A program made the position numbers and the translations under genes. From assembly GCF_000317225.1 (NCBI RefSeq), contig NZ_AJLL01000070.1:1-64000 (forward strand): a stretch of DNA of 64,000 bases, written 5' to 3'. Positions 54,621-63,740 of the stretch are shown one piece after another. Positions within the stretch are counted from its first letter, which is position 1; every line of letters begins with the position of its first letter. Source of the stretch: Fischerella thermalis PCC 7521 (GTDB lineage: Bacteria > Cyanobacteriota > Cyanobacteriia > Cyanobacteriales > Nostocaceae). The notes beneath the pieces were generated by a model that was not told the origin of the DNA, did not search any database, and saw nothing but the letters and a program-made list of their open reading frames with translations.

Positions 54621-57170
54621 TTATGTAGAAAGAATTTGAATATTACTAGCAAGTAAACTTTGTAAGCGTTGTAGTTTAGCAGCATTTTGGTAAAGTAAGT
54701 CACCTTTTCCCAATAAATATGCGGCTGTTGTTTCTGTACCTCCGAGAATAATTTTTGAATCTGCTTCACTAGCAGTACGTAAGGCAACTCTCCCTGGTAA
54801 ATTTGAGCGTATTATGGGAGTAACTATTTTAGCTTCCGGACGTTGAGTAGCAATAATCAGATGAATTCCAGCGGCTCTCGCCTTTGCACCCAATCGTTTA
54901 ATATTTAGTTCTAGTGCTGTGCGAATTTCTTTTTCTGTCATAAAATCGGCGTATTCATCAAAAATACAGACAATTCGAGGTAAAGGCTGGCGAGAGGTTT
55001 GATTGTATGTAGTTAGATCAGCACATCCAGTTTTTTCAAACTGTTGGTAACGCGATTCCATTTCTGTTACCAGTTCATCCATTAGTGCAATAGCGCGATC
55101 GCTTTCTTTGACAACAGGCGCATACAACCACTGCATTTCTTCAAACTCAGGAAATGTCACTCGCTTCGGATCAACAAGAGCAATTTTTAGGTGTTTGGGT
55201 GAATGACGAATAATCAGACTGAGGAGAAGCGATCGCAAAAACTCACTTTTACCACTTCCTGTCGTACCCCCAACCAAAAAATGACAAGTATTCGGATCAG
55301 ATAAATCAGCCTCCACTAACTGTCCTTCCAAATTTACCCCAACGGCAATTTTCACTGGTGCTGTGGCGGGTAAAACTTGTGATTTTATATAATCTTCAAA
55401 TTTCGCAACTTGTTTATCTGAACGAGGTAAATCAACACTGACATAACCCGCTTGAGGTGCAATCAAGGGAGGATCAATCAACCCCAACTGCACTTGTAAG
55501 TCTTTAGATAAGCGCAAAATCGAGTTAACACTTACGCCTAGATGAGGTTTCAACTTCACACGAATAAAAGCTGAACCGACAGCTGCACCTTGGTAATCAA
55601 CCTTGATTTTAAAAGATTGCAGAGTTGCAACCAATTCTTCACCAATAGCATCAGCATTCACAGATTTCTGACTATTATCTGTAGAAGAGATATCTGGTGA
55701 AACAAAATAGGTTTGACATTTTTGTTTTTGAGGACAAATTTCACACAGGTGAGGCTGAGTTGTCGGCGGTGGCGGATTAAGATGAGGTGGTTTCCAAATC
55801 AACCATTGGCGCATTTGTTGTAACTTATAAGGAATCAGCCTATGCACTGTATTTTCTAATTCTTCCCAGCTATACTTATACTCTTTGAATTCTGGCAGAA
55901 CACAATATATTGCTGAATCTACAGGTACTTTCTTTTTTTGCCACAGCATGTAACTATAGAGTGCAACTTGTGCTAATTGTGCTGACGGATCTACAGGCTG
56001 ATAGGTTTTAAATTCTACTACACAAAGGCGCTTAGCTTCAAAGTTGAAAACTAAGCAATCAAATTCTCCTACTACTCTTTGTTTGCTTCCATCAGGTAGA
56101 TCAAAATAATGTTCAAGCTTACGTGCTTCTGAGATAAAAGTGTTACTGATGAGCTTTTCTGCACTGCAATAGCGACGATTGATTACAAGTATTTCTGCGA
56201 AGCGTTTGATAAGTCCTTGTAATCCTTGCCAAACTTGTAGGAGTGGCTGTGCTTGACTAGCATCTTTTTTAACAGCTTGTTGCAGATAAGAGTAAAATTT
56301 TACTTCATAAAAAAGCTGTTGCATACTAGAGGTAATTTGCTCTACTTGCAACTGGTTTACAGCAGACTGAAACAATTGTACAATTCTAGCTTCATTAGTC
56401 GCGAAATTGATAAATTCATCTGCCAATTGATGAAAAACGTTACCAATTCCAACATGGTTATCTGGTGGTAAAAATAAGGTATTTACTCCAAAAAATTGTT
56501 TTAAGTAAAACAAACGAGGACATTCAAAAGCAATTCTTACTTTAGTAGCTGTTAAAGATGTGTTTTCTAATTTTTCCTTTGACTGTTTTGAATCATCAGA
56601 CACCATATCAACAATATTAATTATGGAATTAGGGTTATAAATATCTAATAAACAGCGATGCACAGCAGCAAGGTACACTGTATCCATAGCGGCATAATTC
56701 AGCTGTTTTTGAGTGAGTGGTCGCTGTCCCCAATCACTTGCTTGTTCTTCCTTATCTACGTTATAAAAGTGGCAAAGCTCTTTTGCTAAAGTTTTAAGTT
56801 GTAAGTTGGATACTTGTAAAACTTTGCGATTAATCTTTCTTGCTAGCTTGAGAGTACAGGTAATATTTTTGGCTTGATTTCCTCCCAGGTACTTTAAGTC
56901 AAAGCTAGCGTTGTGAAATACCTTTTCAATTTGAGGATTAGCCATGATTTTATTAACAAAATTTGTTACTAAATCATCTTTATTCAATACATCTAAAATG
57001 TAAACATCTTCATTAGTAAAACTTTTAGATTCAGCTAATATCTGAATTATAGATACTCGGGGATTGTAAGTGTTCCAGTTAGCTATTTCTGTATCAATCC
57101 ATAAGGTTTTAGCCAAGCTAAATTTAGCAATTTGCTCTCGTATTTCAGCAGCATCTAAAAGGTACTTCAT
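54621..57170 (-). CDS. DEDDy exonuclease + Cas4-like nuclease + FtsK ATPase fusion protein
   Basis: 849 aa in three modules. (1) Residues 1-180: RNase D-type DEDDy 3'-5' exonuclease, with D26 and E28 (WIDTEIANW), HNASFDLKYL with D91, and YAAMD with Y159 and D163. (2) 205-490: PD-(D/E)XK nuclease: C217, D371, VVEFK with E386 and K388, QVALY, and three more Cys C476, C479 and C485 (CEICPQKQKC), the Cas4/AddB 4Fe-4S pattern. (3) 600-849: FtsK/HerA ATPase with Walker A GGTTGSGKS (634-642) and Walker B IVCIFDEY (733-740) and ATQRPEAKIVTPIIRSNLPG. No membrane helices. It overlaps the upstream ATPase gene by 4 bp. Confidence 0.85.
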   Translation of the reverse strand: MKYLLDAAEIREQIAKFSLAKTLWIDTEIANWNTYNPRVSIIQILAESKSFTNEDVYILDVLNKDDLVTNFVNKIMANPQIEKVFHNASFDLKYLGGNQAKNITCTLKLARKINRKVLQVSNLQLKTLAKELCHFYNVDKEEQASDWGQRPLTQKQLNYAAMDTVYLAAVHRCLLDIYNPNSIINIVDMVSDDSKQSKEKLENTSLTATKVRIAFECPRLFYLKQFFGVNTLFLPPDNHVGIGNVFHQLADEFINFATNEARIVQLFQSAVNQLQVEQITSSMQQLFYEVKFYSYLQQAVKKDASQAQPLLQVWQGLQGLIKRFAEILVINRRYCSAEKLISNTFISEARKLEHYFDLPDGSKQRVVGEFDCLVFNFEAKRLCVVEFKTYQPVDPSAQLAQVALYSYMLWQKKKVPVDSAIYCVLPEFKEYKYSWEELENTVHRLIPYKLQQMRQWLIWKPPHLNPPPPTTQPHLCEICPQKQKCQTYFVSPDISSTDNSQKSVNADAIGEELVATLQSFKIKVDYQGAAVGSAFIRVKLKPHLGVSVNSILRLSKDLQVQLGLIDPPLIAPQAGYVSVDLPRSDKQVAKFEDYIKSQVLPATAPVKIAVGVNLEGQLVEADLSDPNTCHFLVGGTTGSGKSEFLRSLLLSLIIRHSPKHLKIALVDPKRVTFPEFEEMQWLYAPVVKESDRAIALMDELVTEMESRYQQFEKTGCADLTTYNQTSRQPLPRIVCIFDEYADFMTEKEIRTALELNIKRLGAKARAAGIHLIIATQRPEAKIVTPIIRSNLPGRVALRTASEADSKIILGGTETTAAYLLGKGDLLYQNAAKLQRLQSLLASNIQILST

Positions 57171-59227
57171 TTAACTACTAGGCATACTGTTTGATCTTCT
57201 GGTTTAGCTTTGGGGTTAACAATTTCTATTTTTTTCTCCTGACACAGTTGATTTATCAATCTTTCAATATCTGATTGATTACAATCAGAAAACTGACTTT
57301 GAGCATTTTGGATTAATCTTGGACGTCCCATAAATCCCTGAGTTATAACGAGATTCAACAAATAGTCTTTAACAGATTGTAAATCTGGATTATCTGGATT
57401 TGGTTGAGTTGAAATAATTTTCAAATCTTGCAATAGTCGACAATTTTGGAAAATATTACATTTACAAACTAAAGCTTCTAGTTCCTTCAAATTAATAGTT
57501 TTACCGACAACTACTAATTCATTAGCCAATGCAGAATTGACAAGGCTGTGGTATGCTGCCAGATAATGAACAGAAGTCAGTGCTGGTTTAATGTGACGAT
57601 GACTTGTGTGTATAAAAATTTGTCTATAGATTTGATTTCCAGCTTGGTTTGGCTTACCTATTTCTCCCGCTCGAATTAAGTAAAGATTTTGACATAGGTT
57701 TTGCTGAATAGCTTTATGACAAGCATTCATCACATGGAAAAAACTATTCATGTTTGCTTCTTCTGTCCAGACTACCCCTACTTTGTCTTGCCTACTAGGC
57801 TGTTGATAACTCAAGGAATAACTAGCATACTTTCCGCTTAAAAGTTTAGTTTTTATTTCTTTTACTTCAAAAGCGGCTAAAACTTCTGCCAACATCTTAA
57901 TCAGGTCAGGTGCAGATGACAGAGTTATTTTTGTAATTTTATCCTGAACTTTTTTATACTCTTGCTGCCATAGTAGTTTGAATTCAGCTTGAATTTTCTC
58001 TTCTGGGGGTGGTGGTGGCGGCGGCGGTGTTTCGCCATCTAACCATTTTGGCTTGGGGGGTTGTTTATCCCTAAATAGCCACTCTTTATAATCTTGGTAT
58101 AGCTGTTTTCCCAGCACCAGTAGACTGCGAGGTGTAGTTTTGCGGCTAGGAAAAGCTTTTTCTAGTACCTGCACAGTTAAAGGGTAAATATGAGAATCAG
58201 GTTTAGGATTCGCTTGATTGTAGAGAGGAGACAATCTAGTAGCTAATAGAGCTTCAGCTTCCTCTAACGTAATCCTTTTTAATGGAACTCTAATACTAGC
58301 TCTATCCAAGTCAGCAGGTTGAATTCGTTTGTAATTGTTATTCCATACCTCTGTCCTGATACTGATAATAATTAGAAAACCTTTCCATTGACCGTTATGA
58401 ATTGTTGAGTTGACATTGAATAAAGCTTGGAGATCAATAGATCCATCTGGCAAACGAGCAATGTTATCTAGTTGGTCAAAACATAAAACTATAGGCTGAG
58501 TTTTAGCAGATATTTTGCTGAAATTGCCTAAGATACCCCGCGCCTTATCTTCATCATCAATTGATTGTTGAACTCCCAACTTTTTGAGGCTTGCTTCATC
58601 TAGGTTATCTCCTTTCAACCATTCACAGGCCAAAGAATATAAGTCTGGATTTGTCAGGTTATAAAGAACACCAAAAAATTCATTAGCATTGTAAATTCCT
58701 CTAGTGCCGATGGTTTTTTTGAGGATATCAATGAATAATTGGCGATCGCGTTGAGCATCTGTTTTTCCAAAAAAGCCTTTAACTATGTCAATTAAATTTT
58801 GTTGCTCACTTTTTAATCCCTTTTGAATAGAAGATAAGCAGCTTTTCAGCCAAAGGATTAATTGCGAATCTGTTTTGCCTGCTGGAGCATTAACTAGACT
58901 ATCAACTGTGTGGCGTAAGATATGACGCCAAATATGGTCACTCTGAGGAAATGGCTCAATATATACGAAGAAAGCATAGTCGTTGAGCGTTTTTTTCAAT
59001 CGTCCCAAAAAGTAAGTCTTTCCTGAACCAGAGTCGCCATAAAGAATAAGGCTACGGCTTTGATGGTCTTGAGCTATCTGTGCTAAAACACTTTTAATTT
59101 GGATTAATGGCTTTTGATGAATAGATTCAACAGTAGGAACTGGTTTCTGCTCTTCCCAAAAGTTGCCTGCTGCAAAGTTATCAAATGGGTTAAGCGATTG
59201 TTTAATGAGTTCATCAATAGTTGCCAT
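57167..59227 (-). CDS. P-loop ATPase with C-terminal winged-helix region, FtsK cassette partner
   Basis: 686 aa. Walker A is LYGDSGSGKTYFLGRL (64-71 core), and Walker B is PIVLCFDQLDNIARL (about 245-259). A sensor-like IISIRTEVW follows (287-295). The N-terminal half resembles ORC/Cdc6, TnsC-type or STAND ATPases in motif spacing. A run of eight prolines (401-408) separates this from an alpha/beta region (410-600, with VGVVWTEEANMNSFFHVMNA) and a winged-helix-like C-terminus (610-686, IERLINQLCQEKKIEIV). The ATGA overlap with the nuclease fusion shows co-translation. It is probably the nucleotide-controlled switch or loader of the system; this is inference. Confidence 0.8.
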   Translation of the reverse strand: MATIDELIKQSLNPFDNFAAGNFWEEQKPVPTVESIHQKPLIQIKSVLAQIAQDHQSRSLILYGDSGSGKTYFLGRLKKTLNDYAFFVYIEPFPQSDHIWRHILRHTVDSLVNAPAGKTDSQLILWLKSCLSSIQKGLKSEQQNLIDIVKGFFGKTDAQRDRQLFIDILKKTIGTRGIYNANEFFGVLYNLTNPDLYSLACEWLKGDNLDEASLKKLGVQQSIDDEDKARGILGNFSKISAKTQPIVLCFDQLDNIARLPDGSIDLQALFNVNSTIHNGQWKGFLIIISIRTEVWNNNYKRIQPADLDRASIRVPLKRITLEEAEALLATRLSPLYNQANPKPDSHIYPLTVQVLEKAFPSRKTTPRSLLVLGKQLYQDYKEWLFRDKQPPKPKWLDGETPPPPPPPPEEKIQAEFKLLWQQEYKKVQDKITKITLSSAPDLIKMLAEVLAAFEVKEIKTKLLSGKYASYSLSYQQPSRQDKVGVVWTEEANMNSFFHVMNACHKAIQQNLCQNLYLIRAGEIGKPNQAGNQIYRQIFIHTSHRHIKPALTSVHYLAAYHSLVNSALANELVVVGKTINLKELEALVCKCNIFQNCRLLQDLKIISTQPNPDNPDLQSVKDYLLNLVITQGFMGRPRLIQNAQSQFSDCNQSDIERLINQLCQEKKIEIVNPKAKPEDQTVCLVVK

Positions 59228-59283
59228 GCTTAATATTTCTGCCGTCTTAAAGTTTTGCCTGTTTTTGATATTGCTATATACTG

Positions 59284-60129
59284 CTAGCTCACTGTGATGA
59301 AAAACAATGAACCACCGCTAACTTGAGGAATTCCAGCATCAAGTTGTTCAGGAGTATAATCCCGTGGCTCTGCTAAGGAACTCAACTCTATTTGCTCAAC
59401 TTCTTCTAGACGATACAGCGCTTTATCCAACTCATCCCGTGACAATGGTGGTTGCAACTTTTGCCGCAAATGGTAAATTGGCAAATAATTATCAGTACCA
59501 AGCTCTTTATCTAATTTCCGAATAGTTTCTAAAATTTCTTCATCAGTGATATTGATAATCGTCTCAACACCTGACTCTGCGCTGTGAACTGCTGAAGTAG
59601 AGACTTGTTCTGGTTTAACTCTCAGAGTTTTCCGCAGAAAGCGCACGTAATTATTTAGCAGATCCAAGCTAATGTTTGCAGCACCTTTGGGACTGTAATG
59701 ATCCCGCAGATACTCAATTCCACGTTCAGTCAGCCAAACCTCTGCTTTGGTTCTTTTAATTTTAAGTTCAACTTCAATTAATCCGCGATCGCTTAAAGTT
59801 TTCAATGTAGTATCTCGTTCTGCGGCTTTAAGTGAAGTAATCTTACTAGGAATGATTTTGCCTGAAGTTTTGCTTAGCTTCTCTAAAACTTTACGTTCTT
59901 GATCTGTAATCGGTAATTCGGCTGGATCAAGTTTCAATAGTGCCTGACCAGGCGATAAAATCTTGACAGTGGCAATCTCACGCGAAAAGTCTACTAGATT
60001 GCGATCGCCTAAATTTCGACATATCTTATCTTTACCTTTAAAGGTTTTAAAAACACTACCACTAAGGCTTGCTCGATAGTTAGAACATCCTAACAGCTTT
60101 AGTAAGAACTTTAACTCTTTCGTTTCCAT
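59284..60129 (-). CDS. Winged-helix protein, first gene of the FtsK cassette
   Basis: 281 aa. Two helix-turn-helix/winged-helix-like regions are visible: 75-145 (LPITDQERKVLEKLSKTSGK, then DRGLIEVELKIKRTKAEVWL ending in a wing, ERGIEYL) and 190-265 (ITDEEILETIRKLDKELG with LPIYHLRQKLQ and RDELDKALYRLEE). I do not recognise the family. It leads the cassette 56 bp before the ATPase, so it may be a regulator or DNA-binding adapter. The ATG at 60129 has no strong ribosome binding site. Confidence 0.75.
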   Translation of the reverse strand: METKELKFLLKLLGCSNYRASLSGSVFKTFKGKDKICRNLGDRNLVDFSREIATVKILSPGQALLKLDPAELPITDQERKVLEKLSKTSGKIIPSKITSLKAAERDTTLKTLSDRGLIEVELKIKRTKAEVWLTERGIEYLRDHYSPKGAANISLDLLNNYVRFLRKTLRVKPEQVSTSAVHSAESGVETIINITDEEILETIRKLDKELGTDNYLPIYHLRQKLQPPLSRDELDKALYRLEEVEQIELSSLAEPRDYTPEQLDAGIPQVSGGSLFFITVS

Positions 60130-60250
60130 GCGGGTAATCTTAGCTATGTCTGAATCAGCACTACTCTAGCTCGAATGGCAATAATTGACACACCTAATTT
60201 ATCGTAGCGAGAATGAGTGTGATCAGGCAAATTGCTGTATTGTTTCTTTA

Positions 60251-61198
60251 CTAACCCCGCACCTGTCGCAATACCTCAAACGCCTTTTCCCTCACACCCC
60301 CAGGTAACAACGATAACCCTAACCCAGCCCACGCTTTAGCATGAGAAAAAGACTTACCTGCGAAAACTAACTCTCTACCTTTTTGCACCTCTCCCTTTTC
60401 AATCAACCGCAAACCTAACAACAACTGTGTTTCTGCAAGACGCTGTAATCTAACTTTCTCTAACTTATCTGACTCAAACTGATAACTACTTAAATACCGC
60501 AATTTATCCTGCAAATAAGGAATAGCACGATTGATTCCTTGCTGTTCTGCATGTACGCGATATTCCATCAATAATTCTGGTAAATAGTAACCCTTTTTAC
60601 CTGCCAAAGCGAGTCGCACAAACAAATCATTATCCTCACAATTTTGCCAATTAGGTTGCATAAACCCTAACTCTTCCAAAGTTTGGCGACGAAATAAAGT
60701 TGCACCAATTTGAAAACTTTGCTGAACAAATACTACTTCTAATAAATTATCTACAATACCTGCTGATAAATTTACTCTACCCCAGCGACGAGAATTTTCC
60801 TGAGTTTTGACTTCATCTCTAGTATTGTCAATATCAATAATCCAATGGTCAGTACCAACAAAATCAATGCTAGGGTCGTGATCTAAAATGCTAGCGGTAC
60901 GCGCTAAAAAATCTGGTGTTAATCTATCATCATCATCAAACTTGATAAAATATTCACCTCTAGCAGCCTCAAACCCAGCCCGCATATTGTTGCTTTTACC
61001 AATATTTTGCGAATGGCGAATATATCTAATTCGGCTATCAGTGTATTGCGAGATTAATTTGGGTGTACCATCACAAGAACCATCATCACAGATAATTAAC
61101 TCTAAGTCTTGATAAGTCTGCTGTAGTACACTGTCAATAGCAAAAGGTAAAAGCTTGACGCGATTAAAAGTTGGAATACAAATACTGATTTTAGGCAT
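60251..61198 (-). CDS. Glycosyltransferase family 2
   Basis: 315 aa from the ATG at 61198 (MPKISICIPTFNRVKLLPFA). An upstream TTG at 61222 would add 8 residues and is not needed. The GT-A catalytic motifs are CIPTFNR, LELIICDDGSCDGT, and FIKFDDDDRLTPDFL with the DXD-type FDDDD, followed by GATLFRRQTLEELG. It probably transfers a sugar in polysaccharide or glycolipid synthesis. It is followed in the same strand direction by a related enzyme at 61263, 64 bp apart. Confidence 0.92.
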   Translation of the reverse strand: MPKISICIPTFNRVKLLPFAIDSVLQQTYQDLELIICDDGSCDGTPKLISQYTDSRIRYIRHSQNIGKSNNMRAGFEAARGEYFIKFDDDDRLTPDFLARTASILDHDPSIDFVGTDHWIIDIDNTRDEVKTQENSRRWGRVNLSAGIVDNLLEVVFVQQSFQIGATLFRRQTLEELGFMQPNWQNCEDNDLFVRLALAGKKGYYLPELLMEYRVHAEQQGINRAIPYLQDKLRYLSSYQFESDKLEKVRLQRLAETQLLLGLRLIEKGEVQKGRELVFAGKSFSHAKAWAGLGLSLLPGGVREKAFEVLRQVRG

Positions 61199-61262
61199 AT
61201 TTATCGGTGTTCGTCTTTTCAAAAACTTTTTTTAGCTCAGCCATCATCTCCCAACCACCAAA

Positions 61263-62282
61263 TCAAGCAATAGTTCTTTTAATTTTCTTCATCACCCTTT
61301 TAATTAATTGATTAGTCTTTGCTGTCACAGTTGGCGATTTGAGTTGCTGTGGTTTTAGCTCTGGTTGTTTGAGAAATCGATAATATAAAAATTCTTCGCG
61401 ATAACGAATATCAACATCTTCACCATGACACAAACGAGCAAAATCACTAGCAGGGTAGCTCATATAGTGAATCCGATGAATAGGTTTTAATCTCTCTTGG
61501 TTGTAAAGGATATTATCAATATTTACAAATAAATCTGCATTAGCGCAATTTCCAGTTTTATCTTCATCATTAGAACTAAGAGTATAATTAAAAATAGAAT
61601 ATTTGCTATCCATCGTCATGTAATTAAATAAAGCTGAGCTTGACCACCAAAATTTTTTATTTATCCATTCCACTTCTCTTTTTTCAATCAGGCGGTGCAT
61701 TAAATTATTTAATTCATCAATTCCAAAAAGTCCCCGGTGAGAACCAAAAAAACTATTGCAATGAATTCTAGAACGTAATTGGGCTTCTGCAATATTAGTT
61801 GCACTTTGAGCAAGCTTAAGATTAATATCTGTAGCAGCTTCAGGCTTGGCATGTTCCCAATCATCAAATACTAAATCGTAAGTGTCTAGTTTGATTAAGA
61901 CATCATTAATTGGCTTCATCACTAAGCTATCGGCGTCATAAAATATGAATCTTTCAAAATCTCCATCAAACGCAGCAAATTTTCTATGGACAAAACCTTT
62001 GTACCAGCCAGGACGAGTTAACCGAGATTCTTGAGTTCTCGGATGAGCATCCCATACTTGATTGACAAAATTATCCCAACGCTGAATTGACTCCCAATTC
62101 TCAAAAAGACTGACATTTGGTCTAGACTTAATTTCTTCTGTAATCAACTTTAGTTGTTGATTATAGGGAATGATACAAACTGGGATATCTGGACTAATAT
62201 TTCTTTCAATACTATTTAATAACGCAACCAACTGGTCATAAACAGTATCATTAGCAAGAGTATAAATACTAACTGTTTTCAT
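61263..62282 (-). CDS. Npun_R2821/Npun_R2823-type glycosyltransferase-like protein
   Basis: 339 aa. It starts TVSIYTLANDTVYDQLVALL and carries FDGDFERFIFYDADSLVMKP with a DAD motif that could bind metal and nucleotide-sugar, and WWSSSALFNYMTMDSKYSIF. It matches a cyanobacterial group of glycosyltransferase-like proteins that I recall only by its Nostoc locus names. A basic, helical C-terminus (LIKRVMKKIKRTIA) may sit on a membrane. The gene is upstream of the GT2 gene on the same strand and probably shares its transcript. Confidence 0.7.
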   Translation of the reverse strand: MKTVSIYTLANDTVYDQLVALLNSIERNISPDIPVCIIPYNQQLKLITEEIKSRPNVSLFENWESIQRWDNFVNQVWDAHPRTQESRLTRPGWYKGFVHRKFAAFDGDFERFIFYDADSLVMKPINDVLIKLDTYDLVFDDWEHAKPEAATDINLKLAQSATNIAEAQLRSRIHCNSFFGSHRGLFGIDELNNLMHRLIEKREVEWINKKFWWSSSALFNYMTMDSKYSIFNYTLSSNDEDKTGNCANADLFVNIDNILYNQERLKPIHRIHYMSYPASDFARLCHGEDVDIRYREEFLYYRFLKQPELKPQQLKSPTVTAKTNQLIKRVMKKIKRTIA

Positions 62283-62516
62283 ACTGATAAATTATCTTGA
62301 TATTGAAGTTATTAATGTAGTCGTCATCAATTGCGTACATGAACACAGATGAAAAACCCTCGCCTTTTTCCAGGGAAAGGGGCTGAAAGTGGGGTGAGCT
62401 TGCTTTCCAGTCAGTTCAAATATGTAGAGTTTAAGATTATGGCATAAACTATATCAACAGGTGATTCTGTATACATCACTGTACTCAATCAATATTATTC
62501 CCAACTAAATTCCTTT

Positions 62517-63740
62517 ATGAACATTTTGATGTTATCTTCCACTTTTCCTTATCCGCCAACGCGGGGAGGAACTCAGGTGCGAACGTTTAACTTACTCAAG
62601 TATCTTAGTCAACGCCATGCTGTTACTCTTGTAACTCAAAGAGAAGTTGATGTCACAGATGCAGAAATTACAGAGTTACAAAAGTGGGTAAATAATTTAG
62701 TTGTTTTCAACCGTCCTCCTGATTCAGGAAGTAGTGGCGGTGTAGTAAAGAAAATCCAACGATTTACTAGTTTTGTGCAAGATGGGATTCCGCCGAGTGT
62801 CTTAAACCGCTATTCTGGAGAAATGCAAGAGTGGATTGATAATTTTGTACAGGCAGGAAAATGTGATGTGATTACCTGCGAACATAGTGCTAATGAAATT
62901 TATATAAAACCTCATTTTCAAAAACAGGTAAGAACTATAGTTAATGTGCATAGTTCTGTTTATGGAACCTGTCGTAACCAATTAGAAATTGGTATTTCTG
63001 AAAATCCTTGGCGAGATAAAATCAACTTACCTTTGTTACGACGTTACGAACAAAACTACTGCTCTAAATTTTCAGCCATTGTTGCGACTACACAAGAAGA
63101 TCAAATTCAACTGCAACAGTTTAATCCTAATGCTGAGATGACTGTAATTCCTAATGGTGTAGATTTAGAATCATTCCCTTACCGCACCAGTGATCCGGGA
63201 GGACATCGTTTAGTTTTTATCGGTGCGATGGATAATTTAGCAAATATTGATGCCGTTTGCTTTTTTAGTAATGAAGTTTTACCAAAAGTTCAAGAACTTT
63301 ATCCAGATGCAACTTTTGATATTGTTGGTTCTCGTCCTGTACCAGAAGTTTTAGCACTGCAAGCAAAACCAGGAATCACTGTGACCGGACGTGTACCTTC
63401 AATGGTAGAGTACTTGCACAAAGCCACTGTTTGCGTTGTACCCATGCGGACAGGATTTGGAATTAAAAATAAAACCTTAGAAGCCATGGCTGCTGGTGTT
63501 CCAGTAGTAGCAAGCGATCGCGGTTTAGAAGGATTAGCTGTAGACGGCGCAAATGTTCCACTCACTGCACTACGAGCAAATCATCCAGCTGAATATATTA
63601 GTGCCATTAGCCACCTATTTAGCAACTCACAACTACGGGATGAATTATCTTTCAACGGTAGACTATTGATAGAAAATGAATTTACTTGGGAAAGCGCAGG
63701 TAAACGCTACGAGCAAATATGTATTGAAAAATTGAATTAA
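62517..63740 (+). CDS. Glycosyltransferase family 4-type protein
   Basis: 407 aa, GT-B fold. MNILMLSSTFPYPPTRGGTQVR (with the GG substrate loop), RIAF-type text absent, NGVDLESFPY near 215, LVFIGAMDNLANIDAV, FDIVGSRPVPEVL and GFGIKNKTLEAMAAGVPVVAS with the E-x7-E-like donor site. Similar enzymes build exopolysaccharide or O-antigen chains. It is divergent from the two minus-strand glycosyltransferase genes. Confidence 0.9.
   Translation: MNILMLSSTFPYPPTRGGTQVRTFNLLKYLSQRHAVTLVTQREVDVTDAEITELQKWVNNLVVFNRPPDSGSSGGVVKKIQRFTSFVQDGIPPSVLNRYSGEMQEWIDNFVQAGKCDVITCEHSANEIYIKPHFQKQVRTIVNVHSSVYGTCRNQLEIGISENPWRDKINLPLLRRYEQNYCSKFSAIVATTQEDQIQLQQFNPNAEMTVIPNGVDLESFPYRTSDPGGHRLVFIGAMDNLANIDAVCFFSNEVLPKVQELYPDATFDIVGSRPVPEVLALQAKPGITVTGRVPSMVEYLHKATVCVVPMRTGFGIKNKTLEAMAAGVPVVASDRGLEGLAVDGANVPLTALRANHPAEYISAISHLFSNSQLRDELSFNGRLLIENEFTWESAGKRYEQICIEKLN

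Noticed and set aside
54542-54787. Minus-strand 81-codon ORF overlapping the FtsK fusion end
   Set aside because: Alternative frame of the fusion gene's C-terminus; no start signal.
53573-60129. Integrated plasmid or prophage carrying ParA and FtsK
   Set aside because: No integrase, replication initiator, capsid, portal or attachment-site repeat is seen; the ends are not marked by tRNA genes.
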